Below, in pieces: positions 46,669 through 55,899 of a stretch of DNA of 64,000 nucleotides (its first letter is position 1; every line of letters starts with the position of its first letter). Where the stretch lies: the NCBI GenBank assembly GCA_902509905.1, contig CABWZI010000001.1:60554-124553 (forward strand). The letters are read 5' to 3'. Source of the stretch: an uncultured Gammaproteobacteria bacterium. Its GTDB lineage: Bacteria > Pseudomonadota > Gammaproteobacteria > PS1 > Pseudothioglobaceae. The notes beneath the pieces were generated by a model, which saw only the letters and a program-made list of their open reading frames with translations, made no database searches and had not been told where the DNA came from. The position numbers and the translations under genes are program-made.

Positions 46669-47909
46669 TGAATATTGAAGAAAATCATATCTGGCACCCT
46701 TATGCCAATATCCCAAACAAGGTCCCAACATACCATGTAGAGAGCGCAGAAGGGGTATACCTTAATTTCAAGAATGGAGCGCGCGTCATTGATGGTATGA
46801 GTTCTTGGTGGTGCATGATACATGGCTACAACAACCCCTACATAAATGATGCCATTAAGTTTCAGATTGATCAAGTGTCCCATGTTATGTTCGGGGGTCT
46901 GACTCATCAACCAGCCATTGACTTATGTGAAAAGCTAATTAATTTGACACCCAAAGGCTTAGATAAGGTGTTTTTTGCCGATTCGGGCTCTGTCTCAGTT
47001 GAAGTGTCTTTAAAAATGGCCATTCAGTACTGGCAAAATAAAGGCCATAAAGAAAAGTCATATTTTTTAACGCCCAGGGGTGGTTACCACGGCGATACTT
47101 TTGGCGCTATGAGTGTTTGTGATCCCAACAAAGGTATGCATCACCTTTTTAGTGAGGTTTTGCCAAAGCATTACTTTGTTATGCAGCCTAAGCATCATAA
47201 CACTGATGAGGCGCTCTCTGATTTGGAGTCTAGGCTAAGTAAAAGCCATAAAAAAATTGCGGCCATGATTCTTGAGCCAATAGTTCAGGGCGCCGGAGGA
47301 ATGAATATTTATGATGAAGATTACCTGAAAGGCGCTAGAGTATTATGTGACAAGTTCAACGTCCTAATGATTGTTGATGAGATAGCCACTGGGTTTGGGC
47401 GAACAGGCAAGTTCTTTGGCTGTAATCATGCAAATATTTCTCCAGATATTATGTGCGTTGGAAAGGCTTTGACAGGCGGCTATATGACAATGGCTGCTGC
47501 TATAACTAACAAAGATGTTTCCGAAACAGTTGGCGTACTAATGCATGGACCAACCTTTATGGCGAATCCTTTGGCCTGTTCTGCAGCGATTGCAAGTATT
47601 GATCTTCTGTTAACTAGTAACTGGAAACAAAGAGTCACCGAAATTGAATCAATTTTAAGAGATCAATTGATGCCCCTTAAGAATCATCAATCTATACTTG
47701 ATGTCAGGATTCTTGGTGCAATCGGCATAGTAGAGTTCAATGAAGATTTGGACATGAAAAAAACTCAGGAGGAGCTGATAGAGTCTGGTGTTTGGCTCAG
47801 GCCTTATGGAAAGTTGCTCTACACTATGCCACCCTTCGTAATATCAGACGAAGAGTTGCTGGCTATTACTGAGGCTATGCGTAAGATTGTTGGCGACTCG
47901 TTAGAGTAG
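46668..47909 (+). CDS. bioA: Adenosylmethionine-8-amino-7-oxononanoate aminotransferase
   Basis: A 413-residue class III PLP aminotransferase of biotin synthesis. 'HIWHPYANIP' and 'DGMSSWWCMIHGYNNP' are typical of BioA. 'MFGGLTHQPAIDLCEKL' follows, 'IVDEIATGFGRTGKFF' binds the cofactor and 'CVGKALTGGYM' carries the PLP lysine. The start is a GTG that shares one base with the gph stop. Other biotin genes are absent from the window. Confidence 0.95.
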   Translation: MNIEENHIWHPYANIPNKVPTYHVESAEGVYLNFKNGARVIDGMSSWWCMIHGYNNPYINDAIKFQIDQVSHVMFGGLTHQPAIDLCEKLINLTPKGLDKVFFADSGSVSVEVSLKMAIQYWQNKGHKEKSYFLTPRGGYHGDTFGAMSVCDPNKGMHHLFSEVLPKHYFVMQPKHHNTDEALSDLESRLSKSHKKIAAMILEPIVQGAGGMNIYDEDYLKGARVLCDKFNVLMIVDEIATGFGRTGKFFGCNHANISPDIMCVGKALTGGYMTMAAAITNKDVSETVGVLMHGPTFMANPLACSAAIASIDLLLTSNWKQRVTEIESILRDQLMPLKNHQSILDVRILGAIGIVEFNEDLDMKKTQEELIESGVWLRPYGKLLYTMPPFVISDEELLAITEAMRKIVGDSLE

Positions 47910-47914
47910 TTTAT

Positions 47915-49876
47915 CTATTCAACAGGGTCAATGTCAACAAACCATCGTACTGATGAGCTTACCTTGATAGTTTCTACATGCTGATAAAAAGTCTGAATTA
48001 ATCTGCGAAGCTGCCCCCTATCTTCTGATTGCAAGTAAAGATTAAAGTAATAGTAGTCTGATTTCCGTTCAATGACTCCAGGAACTGGACCCCAAATTTC
48101 GACTGATTCAATCTCAATACTATTAATTAATTGGGCAACTTCGTTCAAAAAATTCTCTGCTAAATTTTTGTTTTTAGCATTCGCACAAATCAACGCTTGA
48201 TGAGCAAAAGGCGGCAGTTTAGTATCTTTGCGCTCCAGTAAAAGAGTTTTGGCATATTCAATGTAGCGCGAATCTTTTACGAAGTTGAATATCGGATGAT
48301 TAGGATAACGGGTCTGTATATTGACCTCTCCTTTATATTTCCCTCTTCCACATCTTCCTGAAACTTGAACCAGTAGTTGAGCTAGATGTTCTGTGGACCT
48401 AAAGTCAGTTGACATGAGTCCAACATCAACATCTAAAATACCCACAAATGCGAGGTTAGAAAAGTCATGACCCTTGGCAAGCATTTGAGTTCCGATAATG
48501 ATGCAGGGCTCACCTGAGTTGATTTTTTTTAAGTGAGTCGCAAAAGCTTTTTTCTTGCGCGTAGTATCTCTGTCAATTCTGATGACTTCGGTACTCGGAA
48601 AGAAGGATTCTAGGTTTTCTTCCAGCCTTTCAGTTCCATAGCCCAGAATTTTGAGCTCCTGACTGCTACAAGAAGGGCACGAAGATTCGGGAGATTTTTC
48701 TAATCCACAGTGGTGACACTTGAGCCGATTAATACTCCGGTGATAAACTAGCCTTGAGTCACAACTGGTGCACTCTGACTGCCAACCACACTCTGTACAA
48801 TAGTATATTGGCGCATAACCTCTTCTGTTGATGAATAGCATGACCTGTCTGCTTTCTGAAAGGTGATGCTTTATTCTGGCAATGAGTGGCTTTGATAATG
48901 GCTCTGAAGGTTGGCTTCTCATATCTATTAGATCAACGCTTGGCATTATTGCTTCGCCAGGACGAGAAGTCAGAGTTAGTCGAGCGAGCTTTTTTTCGAT
49001 CACATTTTTTAAGGTTTCTAAAGAAGGTGTTGCGGTTCCGAGTATGAGTGGAACGTTGGCCAATTTAGCTCTCATAAAGCTAAGGTCCCTAGCAGAGTAT
49101 CGAAAGTTTGATTGTTGTTTAAAGGAGTTGTCGTGCTCTTCATCCACAATCACGAGTCCAAGATTAGGTATAGGTGTAAAAATAGCAGAACGAGTACCAA
49201 GAATAACTTTTGCATCACCATCCTTTGCCAGCAGATAAGCATCTTGCTTTTGCGTGTCATTGAGTTGGGAATGAACAGCCACAACCCGACCCTCTATTCT
49301 CTGTTCAAAACGTGAGATCATTTGAGGGGTTAGCCCTATTTCAGGAACTAAAACAAGAACTTGTTTTCCTTTTTTTAAAAGTTGCTCCGTGATACTGAGG
49401 TAGACTTCGGTCTTGCCACTCCCTGTAACGCCGTGTAGCAAAAAGCCATTAAACTCAGATGAACTCTTAAGCACTTCAGTAATCGCAAAACTCTGCTCAT
49501 TAGTTGGCTTTATATCAGTTGATGACATCTTGATTTCAGCTTCACCCGGCTTTTTGATCAGTGCTGGCTTACCATTTCTCAAGTTTTTTGGTATCGCATT
49601 GGATAGAACTTCGCCAATTGGGTGGTGATAATAGTTAGCAGACCAAGATAAGAATTCAAGAATTTCCTTTGATAATAGTGCTTCATGATCTATTACTTCT
49701 TCAACTTCCCTCAGTTTTGAAAAGCTGCTTTTGTCCTTGTGAGAGAGAACAATGCCTGTCACTTTTTTAGATCCAAAGGGAACTTTTACTCTTGAACCAA
49801 TGCACACTTTTTCTTTACACAAATAATCAAACGTATTGTGCAATGGAACCGGAATTGCAACTTCAGTGATTTGCAT
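47915..49876 (-). CDS. priA: Primosomal protein N' (replication restart helicase PriA)
   Basis: A 653-residue 3'-5' DNA helicase. It has a DNA-binding N-terminus, Walker A 'GVTGSGKTEVYL' (about 153-164), 'DEEHD' Walker B, 'LGTATPSLETL', two zinc clusters in 'CTECGWQSECTSC' and 'CHHCGLEKSPESSCPSC', and 'IGTQMLAKGHDF' in helicase motif V. I use the ATG at 49876; a TTG precedes it. It is somewhat shorter than E. coli PriA (732). It is convergent with bioA and divergent from ybeY. Confidence 0.96.
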   Translation of the reverse strand: MQITEVAIPVPLHNTFDYLCKEKVCIGSRVKVPFGSKKVTGIVLSHKDKSSFSKLREVEEVIDHEALLSKEILEFLSWSANYYHHPIGEVLSNAIPKNLRNGKPALIKKPGEAEIKMSSTDIKPTNEQSFAITEVLKSSSEFNGFLLHGVTGSGKTEVYLSITEQLLKKGKQVLVLVPEIGLTPQMISRFEQRIEGRVVAVHSQLNDTQKQDAYLLAKDGDAKVILGTRSAIFTPIPNLGLVIVDEEHDNSFKQQSNFRYSARDLSFMRAKLANVPLILGTATPSLETLKNVIEKKLARLTLTSRPGEAIMPSVDLIDMRSQPSEPLSKPLIARIKHHLSESRQVMLFINRRGYAPIYYCTECGWQSECTSCDSRLVYHRSINRLKCHHCGLEKSPESSCPSCSSQELKILGYGTERLEENLESFFPSTEVIRIDRDTTRKKKAFATHLKKINSGEPCIIIGTQMLAKGHDFSNLAFVGILDVDVGLMSTDFRSTEHLAQLLVQVSGRCGRGKYKGEVNIQTRYPNHPIFNFVKDSRYIEYAKTLLLERKDTKLPPFAHQALICANAKNKNLAENFLNEVAQLINSIEIESVEIWGPVPGVIERKSDYYYFNLYLQSEDRGQLRRLIQTFYQHVETIKVSSSVRWFVDIDPVE

Positions 49877-49929
49877 CAAATAAAAAAGTTTTAGGGATAA
49901 AATAACTATTTTAGCAATATTAACTTGCC

Positions 49930-50370
49930 ATGGTAGTTATTCAAAATATCATTAATGATTCAAATGTTGACGAGGATAGTCTTAGCAAGGTATGCCAAAA
50001 TTTTTTAAATGAAAATGCTTTAGAGGATTCAGAATTATTGATTCGTCTTGTTTCTCCCGTTGAGATTCAAGTTCTTAATAAAGAGTACAGAGATAAAAAT
50101 CAGGTTACCAATGTACTCTCTTTTCAGAGTGACATTCCAGATGAGGTCGAAGAGTCAATACTTGGTGATGTTGTTATTTGTGTCGACGTAGTGAGGGAGG
50201 AGGCACTATTTGGCAACAAAAAATTTGGTGATCACCTTACTCATATGGCAGTTCATGGCATTCTCCATTTACTTGGACATGATCATGAAGATATCACCTC
50301 AGCAAATAAAATGGAGTCAATAGAGATTGATTTTTTAGGCAAGCTTGGCATCAGTAACCCATACATCTAG
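49930..50370 (+). CDS. ybeY: Endoribonuclease YbeY (16S rRNA maturation)
   Basis: A 146-residue zinc metalloprotein with the signature 'HMAVHGILHLLGHDHED' near residue 107, whose three histidines bind zinc. 'EYRDKNQVTNVLSF' precedes it, as in the family. YbeY takes part in 16S rRNA 3' processing and ribosome quality control. The usual neighbours phoH/ybeZ and corC/ybeX are not here. It is convergent with oxyR at an 8-base distance. Confidence 0.94.
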   Translation: MVVIQNIINDSNVDEDSLSKVCQNFLNENALEDSELLIRLVSPVEIQVLNKEYRDKNQVTNVLSFQSDIPDEVEESILGDVVICVDVVREEALFGNKKFGDHLTHMAVHGILHLLGHDHEDITSANKMESIEIDFLGKLGISNPYI

Positions 50371-50377
50371 AGCTATC

Positions 50378-51235
50378 TTAGCCAGTCATTAAAAGCGTTG
50401 CCAGTTTTATTATGTTTTCTTCTTGCGGGTTGTTTTTTCTGTAAATGACGCCAATATCCCTTTTAGCCTTAGTGGATTTTAGGTCTATATTTATATTCGG
50501 ATAGTGACTCAGTACTCCAAAATCAATTGCCATTCTTGGTAAGAAGCTCACTCCAATATTCGTATCCACCATTGCAACAAGTGTTGAAATGCTTGTGCAA
50601 GAAAAGTTGGATATGTGTTTGGTGGAAATTTCGTTGTTTTGTAAAATGTGGGAACGAAGGCAATGACCTTGTTCAAGCATTAATAAGGAGCCATTATCAA
50701 TTTCTTTTGATTTGCGATTTTTGTGTTGAATAAAATAGATTGGGTCAGCAAAGACTTGATAACTCTCAATATAATCTGGCAATTCATAGGGGAATGCAAA
50801 GATTGCAAAATCGATTTGAGCTTGATCAAGATGTTTAAGTAAGTTTTCACTAGTATCCTCTTTGAATGAAACTCTAAGTTTTGGATGCGATTGAGTGATA
50901 TTTGACAGAAAGGTTGGTAGTATATATGTAGAGATTGTTGGAATAACACCGATAGTAATTTCAGACTCAAAAAAATCTATCTTTGAAGTGCTCACCAATA
51001 CATTCATCTCTGCCAAAACTGACTCCGCTTGCTGAGTAACACGATTCCCAGCTGATGTAAAGCGAACATTTTTGTTGTCCCGCTCAACTAGCTTGACTTG
51101 AAGATCGTTTTCCAGTTTTGAAATTCCGGCACTGAAAGTCGAAGCACTGACAAAGCACTCCTTTGCCGCGTTAGAGAAGTGATTCGTTTTTTTTAGTGCA
51201 ACGAGGTACTGTAAATTTTTAATAGAAGGTGTCAT
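50378..51235 (-). CDS. oxyR: OxyR-like LysR-family hydrogen-peroxide regulator
   Basis: A 285-residue LysR-type regulator. The N-terminal winged helix-turn-helix ('NLQYLVALKKTNHFSNAAKE', 'FSAGISKLENDL') and the effector domain with 'LLMLEQGHCLRSH' match OxyR. Cys192 aligns with the peroxidatic Cys199 of E. coli OxyR. The resolving Cys208 position is Asn here; another Cys213 is just before 'TSISTLV'. The regulator is divergent from the rubrerythrin gene, with a 25-bp palindrome adjoining its start codon, so it probably controls itself and that operon. Confidence 0.88.
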   Translation of the reverse strand: MTPSIKNLQYLVALKKTNHFSNAAKECFVSASTFSAGISKLENDLQVKLVERDNKNVRFTSAGNRVTQQAESVLAEMNVLVSTSKIDFFESEITIGVIPTISTYILPTFLSNITQSHPKLRVSFKEDTSENLLKHLDQAQIDFAIFAFPYELPDYIESYQVFADPIYFIQHKNRKSKEIDNGSLLMLEQGHCLRSHILQNNEISTKHISNFSCTSISTLVAMVDTNIGVSFLPRMAIDFGVLSHYPNINIDLKSTKAKRDIGVIYRKNNPQEENIIKLATLLMTG

Positions 51236-51237
51236 TT

Positions 51238-51262
51238 TTATATTCGTTTTTAACGAATATAA
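51238..51262. promoter_or_regulatory. LysR-type operator palindrome between oxyR and rubrerythrin
   Basis: An 11-bp perfect inverted repeat with 3-base centre, core ATTCGTT-TTT-AACGAAT, lies 2 bases upstream of the oxyR-like ATG. It contains the T-N11-A pattern within a dyad that LysR regulators bind. Its position at the start codon favours repression of its own gene and possible activation of the rubrerythrin promoter further along. Binding is inferred. Confidence 0.55.
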
Positions 51263-51302
51263 TATACAGTATTATTCAATTTAACTTTATATAAATGAAT
51301 GG

Positions 51303-51308
51303 TATGAT
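51303..51308 (+). promoter_or_regulatory. Possible -10 element for the rubrerythrin operon
   Basis: TATGAT, one mismatch from consensus, lies 31 bases before the rubrerythrin ATG. The -35 position is weak (TTTAAC at 17-base spacing), which fits an activator-dependent promoter. A strong GGAGG ribosome binding site follows near 51329. Confidence 0.35.
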
Positions 51309-51338
51309 TGTGGCTCATTTAAACAATCGGAGGTAAAA

Positions 51339-51758
51339 ATGAATTTAAGTGGAAGTAAGACTGAACAATCATTAAAGGATGCATTTGCTGGAGAATCTCA
51401 AGCAAATAGACGCTATTTATATTTTGCAAATCAATGTGATGTTTTAGGGGAGCCAGATATGGCAGCTCTTTTCAGATCAACTGCTGAAGGTGAGACGGGT
51501 CATGCCCATGGCCATATGGAGCACCTAATTGAAGGTGGAGTGGGCGATCCAGGTACTGATATGCCAGCCAAGGAAGTCAAAGACATGCTTGCAAGTGCGG
51601 TTCATGGTGAAACTCATGAGTACACTGACATGTACCCAGGTATGGCTAAAACTGCTAGAGAAGAAGGATTTGATGAAATTGCGGACTGGTTTGAAACCTT
51701 AGCAAAAGCTGAGCGTTCTCATGCTAACCGCTATCAAAAAGCATTAGATAGTATGTAA
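51339..51758 (+). CDS. Rubrerythrin-type diiron protein without rubredoxin domain
   Basis: A 139-residue ferritin-like protein. Diiron ligands appear in '[10 protein letters not shown]' (Glu about 19), '[10 protein letters not shown]', '[10 protein letters not shown]' and '[11 protein letters not shown]', the pattern of rubrerythrin, which reduces H2O2 with electrons from rubredoxin. The C-terminal rubredoxin domain of classical rubrerythrin is absent, so an external donor is needed; the 54-residue rubredoxin at 27484-27648 is a candidate. It has a strong ribosome binding site and precedes the Fe-S and DUF3501 genes, a recurring trio. Confidence 0.92.
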   Translation: MNLSGSKTEQSLKDAFAGESQANRRYLYFANQCDVLGEPDMAALFRSTAEGETGHAHGHMEHLIEGGVGDPGTDMPAKEVKDMLASAVHGETHEYTDMYPGMAKTAREEGFDEIADWFETLAKAERSHANRYQKALDSM

Positions 51759-51764
51759 AGTCAC

Positions 51765-51793
51765 TGCTACCATAGATATAGTCTGTGGTAGCA
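51765..51793. repeat. Intercistronic hairpin after rubrerythrin
   Basis: TGCTACCATAGA (51765-51776) pairs with TCTGTGGTAGCA (51782-51793) over a 5-base loop, with one G-U pair. It begins 6 bases after the rubrerythrin stop. No T-run follows, so it is likely a stabilising or attenuating stem that would make rubrerythrin mRNA more abundant than the downstream genes. Confidence 0.65.
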
Positions 51794-51817
51794 ATAAACC
51801 CTTAAAACTAATTCAAT

Positions 51818-53122
51818 ATGTCTAAATTTAAAGAAGGCAATTTAGAGGCTCCAACTCGTCACCCTCTAAATTGGAAAGATAAAGATTTTTATGATGAAGA
51901 TTCTCTCAATAATGAACTTGAGAGGGTTTTTGACATTTGTCATGGCTGTAGACGATGTGTAAGTTTGTGTCAGTCTTTTCCAACACTATTTGACTTGATT
52001 GATGAGTCCGAAACGTTTGAGGTGGACGGTGTCGATAAGGCTGATTATAAAAAAGTTGTTGACCAATGCTATTTGTGTGATCTGTGCTATATAGCGAAAT
52101 GCCCTTATGTGCCGCCACATGATTTTAATGTTGATTTTCCGCATCTGATGCTTAGAGCAAAAGCTATACAGTTTAAAAAGGGCGAAACTAAGTTGTCACA
52201 CAAGGTGCTAACATCGCCCCAAAAGGTTGGGGCAATTGCATCTAAGCCAGTCATATCTCCTGTGGTCAACTGGTCAAACAAAAACAAAACTCTCAGAAAG
52301 GTCACTCAAAAGGTACTTGGTGTTCATGAGGAGGCAGTTGTGCCAACTTATCACTCCAAAAGGCTGTCAAAGGTTTTTGTTGAAGAGAGCTCTGATAGTC
52401 AATTTAAGGTGGCAATTTTTGGAACTTGTTATGGTGAATATAATGATCCAAAAACAGTTATTGATTTGGTCGATGTATTGAGACACAACAATGTTGAAGT
52501 CAAGCTGATCAAAAAGACGCAGTGTTGTGGAATGCCCAAAATGGAGCTTGGAGATCTTGACTCAGTTGTCAAATATGCCAACGAAAATATTGACCCATTA
52601 ATCGAGTTAGTCAATGATGGCTTCAAGCTTATCGCACCTATACCATCTTGCGTCTTGATGTTTAAGAATGAACTACCAATGATTTTGCATGATAATGAAG
52701 ACATTAAAGCCATCTCTGAAGCATTCTTTGATCCATTTGAGTATCTATCTTTACTGATTGAAAATAATCAGTTTGATGATAAATTTAAGGCAATTGATAA
52801 AGAGATTCTTTATCAAGTGGCATGTCATCAAAGAGTCCAAAATATTGGGGCACACACAAAAAAAATCTTGGGATTAATTCCTGATTTAGACGTCAATATT
52901 GCTGAAAGATGTTCTGGCCATGATGGTACCTATGGAGTGAGAAAGGAAACACATACTTACTCGGTAAAAATTGGAATGCCGGTTGCAAAAAAAATTAATG
53001 ACACTACCGATCTTGTTGTCAGTGACTGCGTCATGGCAGGTAACCATGTTGCTCACATTGCTTCACAAGACATAGAGTCAATTCATCCAATTAGCTTGGT
53101 GAAGTTGGCTTATGGTTTATAA
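51818..53122 (+). CDS. Fe-S cluster protein, GlpC/heterodisulfide reductase-like
   Basis: A 434-residue iron-sulfur protein. Two 4Fe-4S motifs lie near the N-terminus: 'CHGCRRCVSLC' (about 42-52) and 'CYLCDLCYIAKCP' (about 85-97). The C-terminal half has two CCG-type segments, 'QCCGMPKMELGD' and 'ACHQRVQNIG...CSGHDG', as in GlpC and heterodisulfide reductase subunits. It is often named glycerol-3-phosphate dehydrogenase subunit C, but no glpAB is present. Its place between rubrerythrin and DUF3501 is conserved in many aerobes and points to electron supply in peroxide defence. Confidence 0.87.
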   Translation: MSKFKEGNLEAPTRHPLNWKDKDFYDEDSLNNELERVFDICHGCRRCVSLCQSFPTLFDLIDESETFEVDGVDKADYKKVVDQCYLCDLCYIAKCPYVPPHDFNVDFPHLMLRAKAIQFKKGETKLSHKVLTSPQKVGAIASKPVISPVVNWSNKNKTLRKVTQKVLGVHEEAVVPTYHSKRLSKVFVEESSDSQFKVAIFGTCYGEYNDPKTVIDLVDVLRHNNVEVKLIKKTQCCGMPKMELGDLDSVVKYANENIDPLIELVNDGFKLIAPIPSCVLMFKNELPMILHDNEDIKAISEAFFDPFEYLSLLIENNQFDDKFKAIDKEILYQVACHQRVQNIGAHTKKILGLIPDLDVNIAERCSGHDGTYGVRKETHTYSVKIGMPVAKKINDTTDLVVSDCVMAGNHVAHIASQDIESIHPISLVKLAYGL

Positions 53123-53144
53123 ATAAAATCTGAGGAAAATAATA

Positions 53145-53723
53145 ATGCTAGAAAGACAAGACCTATTAACTCTTGAAGAGTATGCAGACAAGCGCTCATC
53201 TATCCGCCAGGAAACAATTCAAGTTAAAAAGCTTAGAGAGGTTCACCTGGGTAGTCACATCAGAATGATATTTGAAAACAAACAAACAGTCCAATATCAA
53301 ATTCAAGAGATGCTTCGAATTGAGAAAATTTTTGAATCAAGTGAGATACAAGAAGAGCTCGATGTATACAATGCGCTCGTACCCAATGGCTCTAATCTGA
53401 AGGCCACAATGATGATTGAATACCCCGATGTTGCTGAGAGAGTTGTAGCTTTATCAAGGCTCATCGGTGTTGAAAAAAGTATTTATTTTCAGGTAGAGGG
53501 TCACGAAAAAGTCTTTCCAATTTGTAATGAAGATCTAGAAAGAGAAACCGATGTAAAAACTTCAGCAGTCCACTTTATGAGATTTGAATTTGACCAAAAT
53601 ATGATTGCTGATTTTGTTTCTGGTTCCAAAGTAAAGGTTGGGTCTACGCATTCAAACTACGATTATGAAACCTCATTAGCTTCAAAATCCCAAGAGGCAT
53701 TAAGCGAAGATTTTAAAAGCTAA
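53145..53723 (+). CDS. DUF3501 family protein
   Basis: A 192-residue protein of unknown function. 'LTLEEYADKRSSIR', 'LREVHLGSHIRMIFENK', 'QIQEMLRIEKIF' and 'VHFMRFEF' match DUF3501 family proteins, which occur right after rubrerythrin and the GlpC-like Fe-S protein. No membrane segment or cofactor motif is seen. It starts 22 bases after the Fe-S gene and overlaps the convergent tilS stop by 4 bases. A role in oxidative stress is inferred only from context. Confidence 0.85.
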   Translation: MLERQDLLTLEEYADKRSSIRQETIQVKKLREVHLGSHIRMIFENKQTVQYQIQEMLRIEKIFESSEIQEELDVYNALVPNGSNLKATMMIEYPDVAERVVALSRLIGVEKSIYFQVEGHEKVFPICNEDLERETDVKTSAVHFMRFEFDQNMIADFVSGSKVKVGSTHSNYDYETSLASKSQEALSEDFKS

Positions 53724-54901
53724 ACATCAGTCAAAACTTCAGACATTTCGCCTATAGATTCCATGGCTTTGAGTTGACCATCGACATAATACATTCGTAA
53801 TTTATCTCTTTCCCAGGGCGGAATGTTTGATTCCTGGAGAACTTTTTTAAGTGAGCTCGAGTGATCTTTGCCTTTGAGTTTTACACGCTGTCCATCTTTT
53901 CTGAAGCGAACTTCAAGATTTGATAAGTGCTGTAGTTTTTTATAATATGGGCATTGTAATTTCACACCTTCATGCTCAGTATCAAAGAAATACAATTCTC
54001 CGTTATAGCGCCTTACTTCATAACAGTGCCATTTTAAAAGGACTTGTGCATCACTTTTAGCACTCATCACTGTGAGTAGCTCATCAAGTACTTTATTTGA
54101 AGGCATCAAAAAACCTCTTTGATTGATATAGAATCTAAGGACATTTGTAATTCTCTCAGATGACAGTTTAATCAAATGATTGATTTGAATTTTATTATCA
54201 ACTATGAGATTAAATCTTGCTATATCAATCTCAGCTAAATCATGCAAAAGAGTTAATGCTTCAGCCTGATGAGCAGCACTTCTCGAAATATTTTTGATCA
54301 TACTCTCAAAGCTATTTTTCAACTTAGGAATCAGCTCAACTCTTAATAAGTTTCTTTTGAATTGAGTGTTGTCATTACTGTCATCTTCTACCCATTGCAA
54401 ATGATGAGATGCCGCGTATTCAGAAATTTGTTGTTTACCGATATTTAACAGGGGGCGATATAAATATGCCTGACCAAAGCTTTTTAATTTTGGCATTGAG
54501 GCAAGACCTGCAACTCCACTGCCTCTAAATAACTGTAGCAGTAATGTTTCAGCCTGATCATCTTGATGATGTGCAGTGCAAAGCACTTCATTCTTTGATA
54601 AATTAGATTTTAGTGAATTATAGCGACTTATCCTGGCATTTTCCTCGATATTAGATGATTTTTTAATATTTATATCGATACTCTTGAAGTTTATATTGTT
54701 ATTCTTACAGAGCTCAAAACAGAATTTGGACCAGTCATCACAGAATTTAGAAAGGTGATGGTTAATGTGAATAGCTCTTACATTTCCAGAGTAGTTTGAG
54801 CAAAGGTAATGAAAGAGAACAACAGAATCAATTCCACCACTTAAGGCAATAACAATTTTTTTGCCTACTAAGTAGGGATCTTTATTCGCTAAATCTTCCA
54901 A
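53720..54901 (-). CDS. tilS: tRNA(Ile2)-lysidine synthetase
   Basis: A 393-residue N-type ATP pyrophosphatase that converts C34 of tRNA-Ile2 to lysidine. '[16 protein letters not shown]' (about 17-32) is the PP-loop, '[10 protein letters not shown]' and '[19 protein letters not shown]' are the TilS signatures, and a C-terminal domain includes '[15 protein letters not shown]'. Its substrate tRNA is encoded at 36922-36998. It overlaps accA by 20 bases, a gene order (accA-tilS) that is common in gammaproteobacteria. Confidence 0.96.
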   Translation of the reverse strand: MEDLANKDPYLVGKKIVIALSGGIDSVVLFHYLCSNYSGNVRAIHINHHLSKFCDDWSKFCFELCKNNNINFKSIDINIKKSSNIEENARISRYNSLKSNLSKNEVLCTAHHQDDQAETLLLQLFRGSGVAGLASMPKLKSFGQAYLYRPLLNIGKQQISEYAASHHLQWVEDDSNDNTQFKRNLLRVELIPKLKNSFESMIKNISRSAAHQAEALTLLHDLAEIDIARFNLIVDNKIQINHLIKLSSERITNVLRFYINQRGFLMPSNKVLDELLTVMSAKSDAQVLLKWHCYEVRRYNGELYFFDTEHEGVKLQCPYYKKLQHLSNLEVRFRKDGQRVKLKGKDHSSSLKKVLQESNIPPWERDKLRMYYVDGQLKAMESIGEMSEVLTDV

Positions 54902-55832
54902 AGCTTAATAATTTTTCATGCCTATCTTCTAAAAGCTTCTTAATTGGTATTTCTGATAAGTTTTTAAGCTCTTTAACCAGTGCTTTTTTGAGAAATTTAG
55001 AGGCTTTCTCTGGGTCTCTATGGATTCCACCCAAGGGTTCAGGAATAACTTTTTCAATTAGTTTATTTTTCTTTAAATGTTTACTTGTTAACTTAAGTGA
55101 TTCAGCAGCAATTGGCGCCTTTGAGGCATCTTTATAAAGAATTGAAGCGCACCCTTCAGGTGAAATGACAGAATAAATACTGTATTCAAACATCATCATG
55201 GTATCGCATAGTCCAATAGCTAGGGCCCCTCCAGAACCACCTTCACCTATGACGACAGAAAGAATTGGAGTTTTAAGCGTAGACATTTCGAATAGATTTT
55301 TAGCAATTGCCTCACTCTGACCTCTTTCTTCAGCTCCAATTCCTGGATAGGCTCCTGGCGTATCAATAAAAGTAATTACTGGTAAGCCAAATTTTTCTGC
55401 CATCTTCATAAGCCTTAGCGCTTTTCGATAACCTTCAGGTCTAGTCATTCCAAAATTATGATAGATTTTTTCTTTTGTAGATCGACCTTTTTGTTGACCA
55501 AGAAACATAAATGTTAGATCGTCAATTTTTGCAATTCCACCAATTAAAGAATGGTCGTTTGCATAAGCTCGGTCTCCACATAGTTCAGTAAATTCATCAA
55601 AAATAGTCTCAATATAGTCTAATGTGTATAGTCTTTGAGGGTGCCTAGCTAGTTGTGAGATTTGCCAATCAGTCAGTGATGAAAAAATTTTCTTAGTTAA
55701 GAGCTCGCTTTTAGCCTTCAGAGATTCCATCTCTTTTGCAATATCTGCATCATCTTTGATACTTTCAAGGGCATCAATTTTTTCTTCAAGTTCTGCAATT
55801 GGTTGTTCAAAGTCTAAGTAGTTTAAGTTCAT
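54882..55832 (-). CDS. accA: Acetyl-CoA carboxylase carboxyltransferase subunit alpha
   Basis: A 316-residue subunit that with AccD transfers CO2 from biotin to acetyl-CoA in fatty acid synthesis. It has the N-terminal '[17 protein letters not shown]', '[13 protein letters not shown]', '[18 protein letters not shown]', '[21 protein letters not shown]' and '[12 protein letters not shown]'. Length is normal. It is divergent from the LysE gene with 67 bases between. tilS overlaps its 3' end. Confidence 0.97.
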   Translation of the reverse strand: MNLNYLDFEQPIAELEEKIDALESIKDDADIAKEMESLKAKSELLTKKIFSSLTDWQISQLARHPQRLYTLDYIETIFDEFTELCGDRAYANDHSLIGGIAKIDDLTFMFLGQQKGRSTKEKIYHNFGMTRPEGYRKALRLMKMAEKFGLPVITFIDTPGAYPGIGAEERGQSEAIAKNLFEMSTLKTPILSVVIGEGGSGGALAIGLCDTMMMFEYSIYSVISPEGCASILYKDASKAPIAAESLKLTSKHLKKNKLIEKVIPEPLGGIHRDPEKASKFLKKALVKELKNLSEIPIKKLLEDRHEKLLSFGRFSE

Positions 55833-55899
55833 TTAATGCACTAATAGAGGTAAAAAATTTAATGATAATTATAGCAGATGCAATGTTTATAATCTTGCA

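Noticed and set aside
51765..51793. Intrinsic terminator after rubrerythrin
   Set aside because: No T-run follows the stem and the next genes continue on the same strand as a conserved trio.
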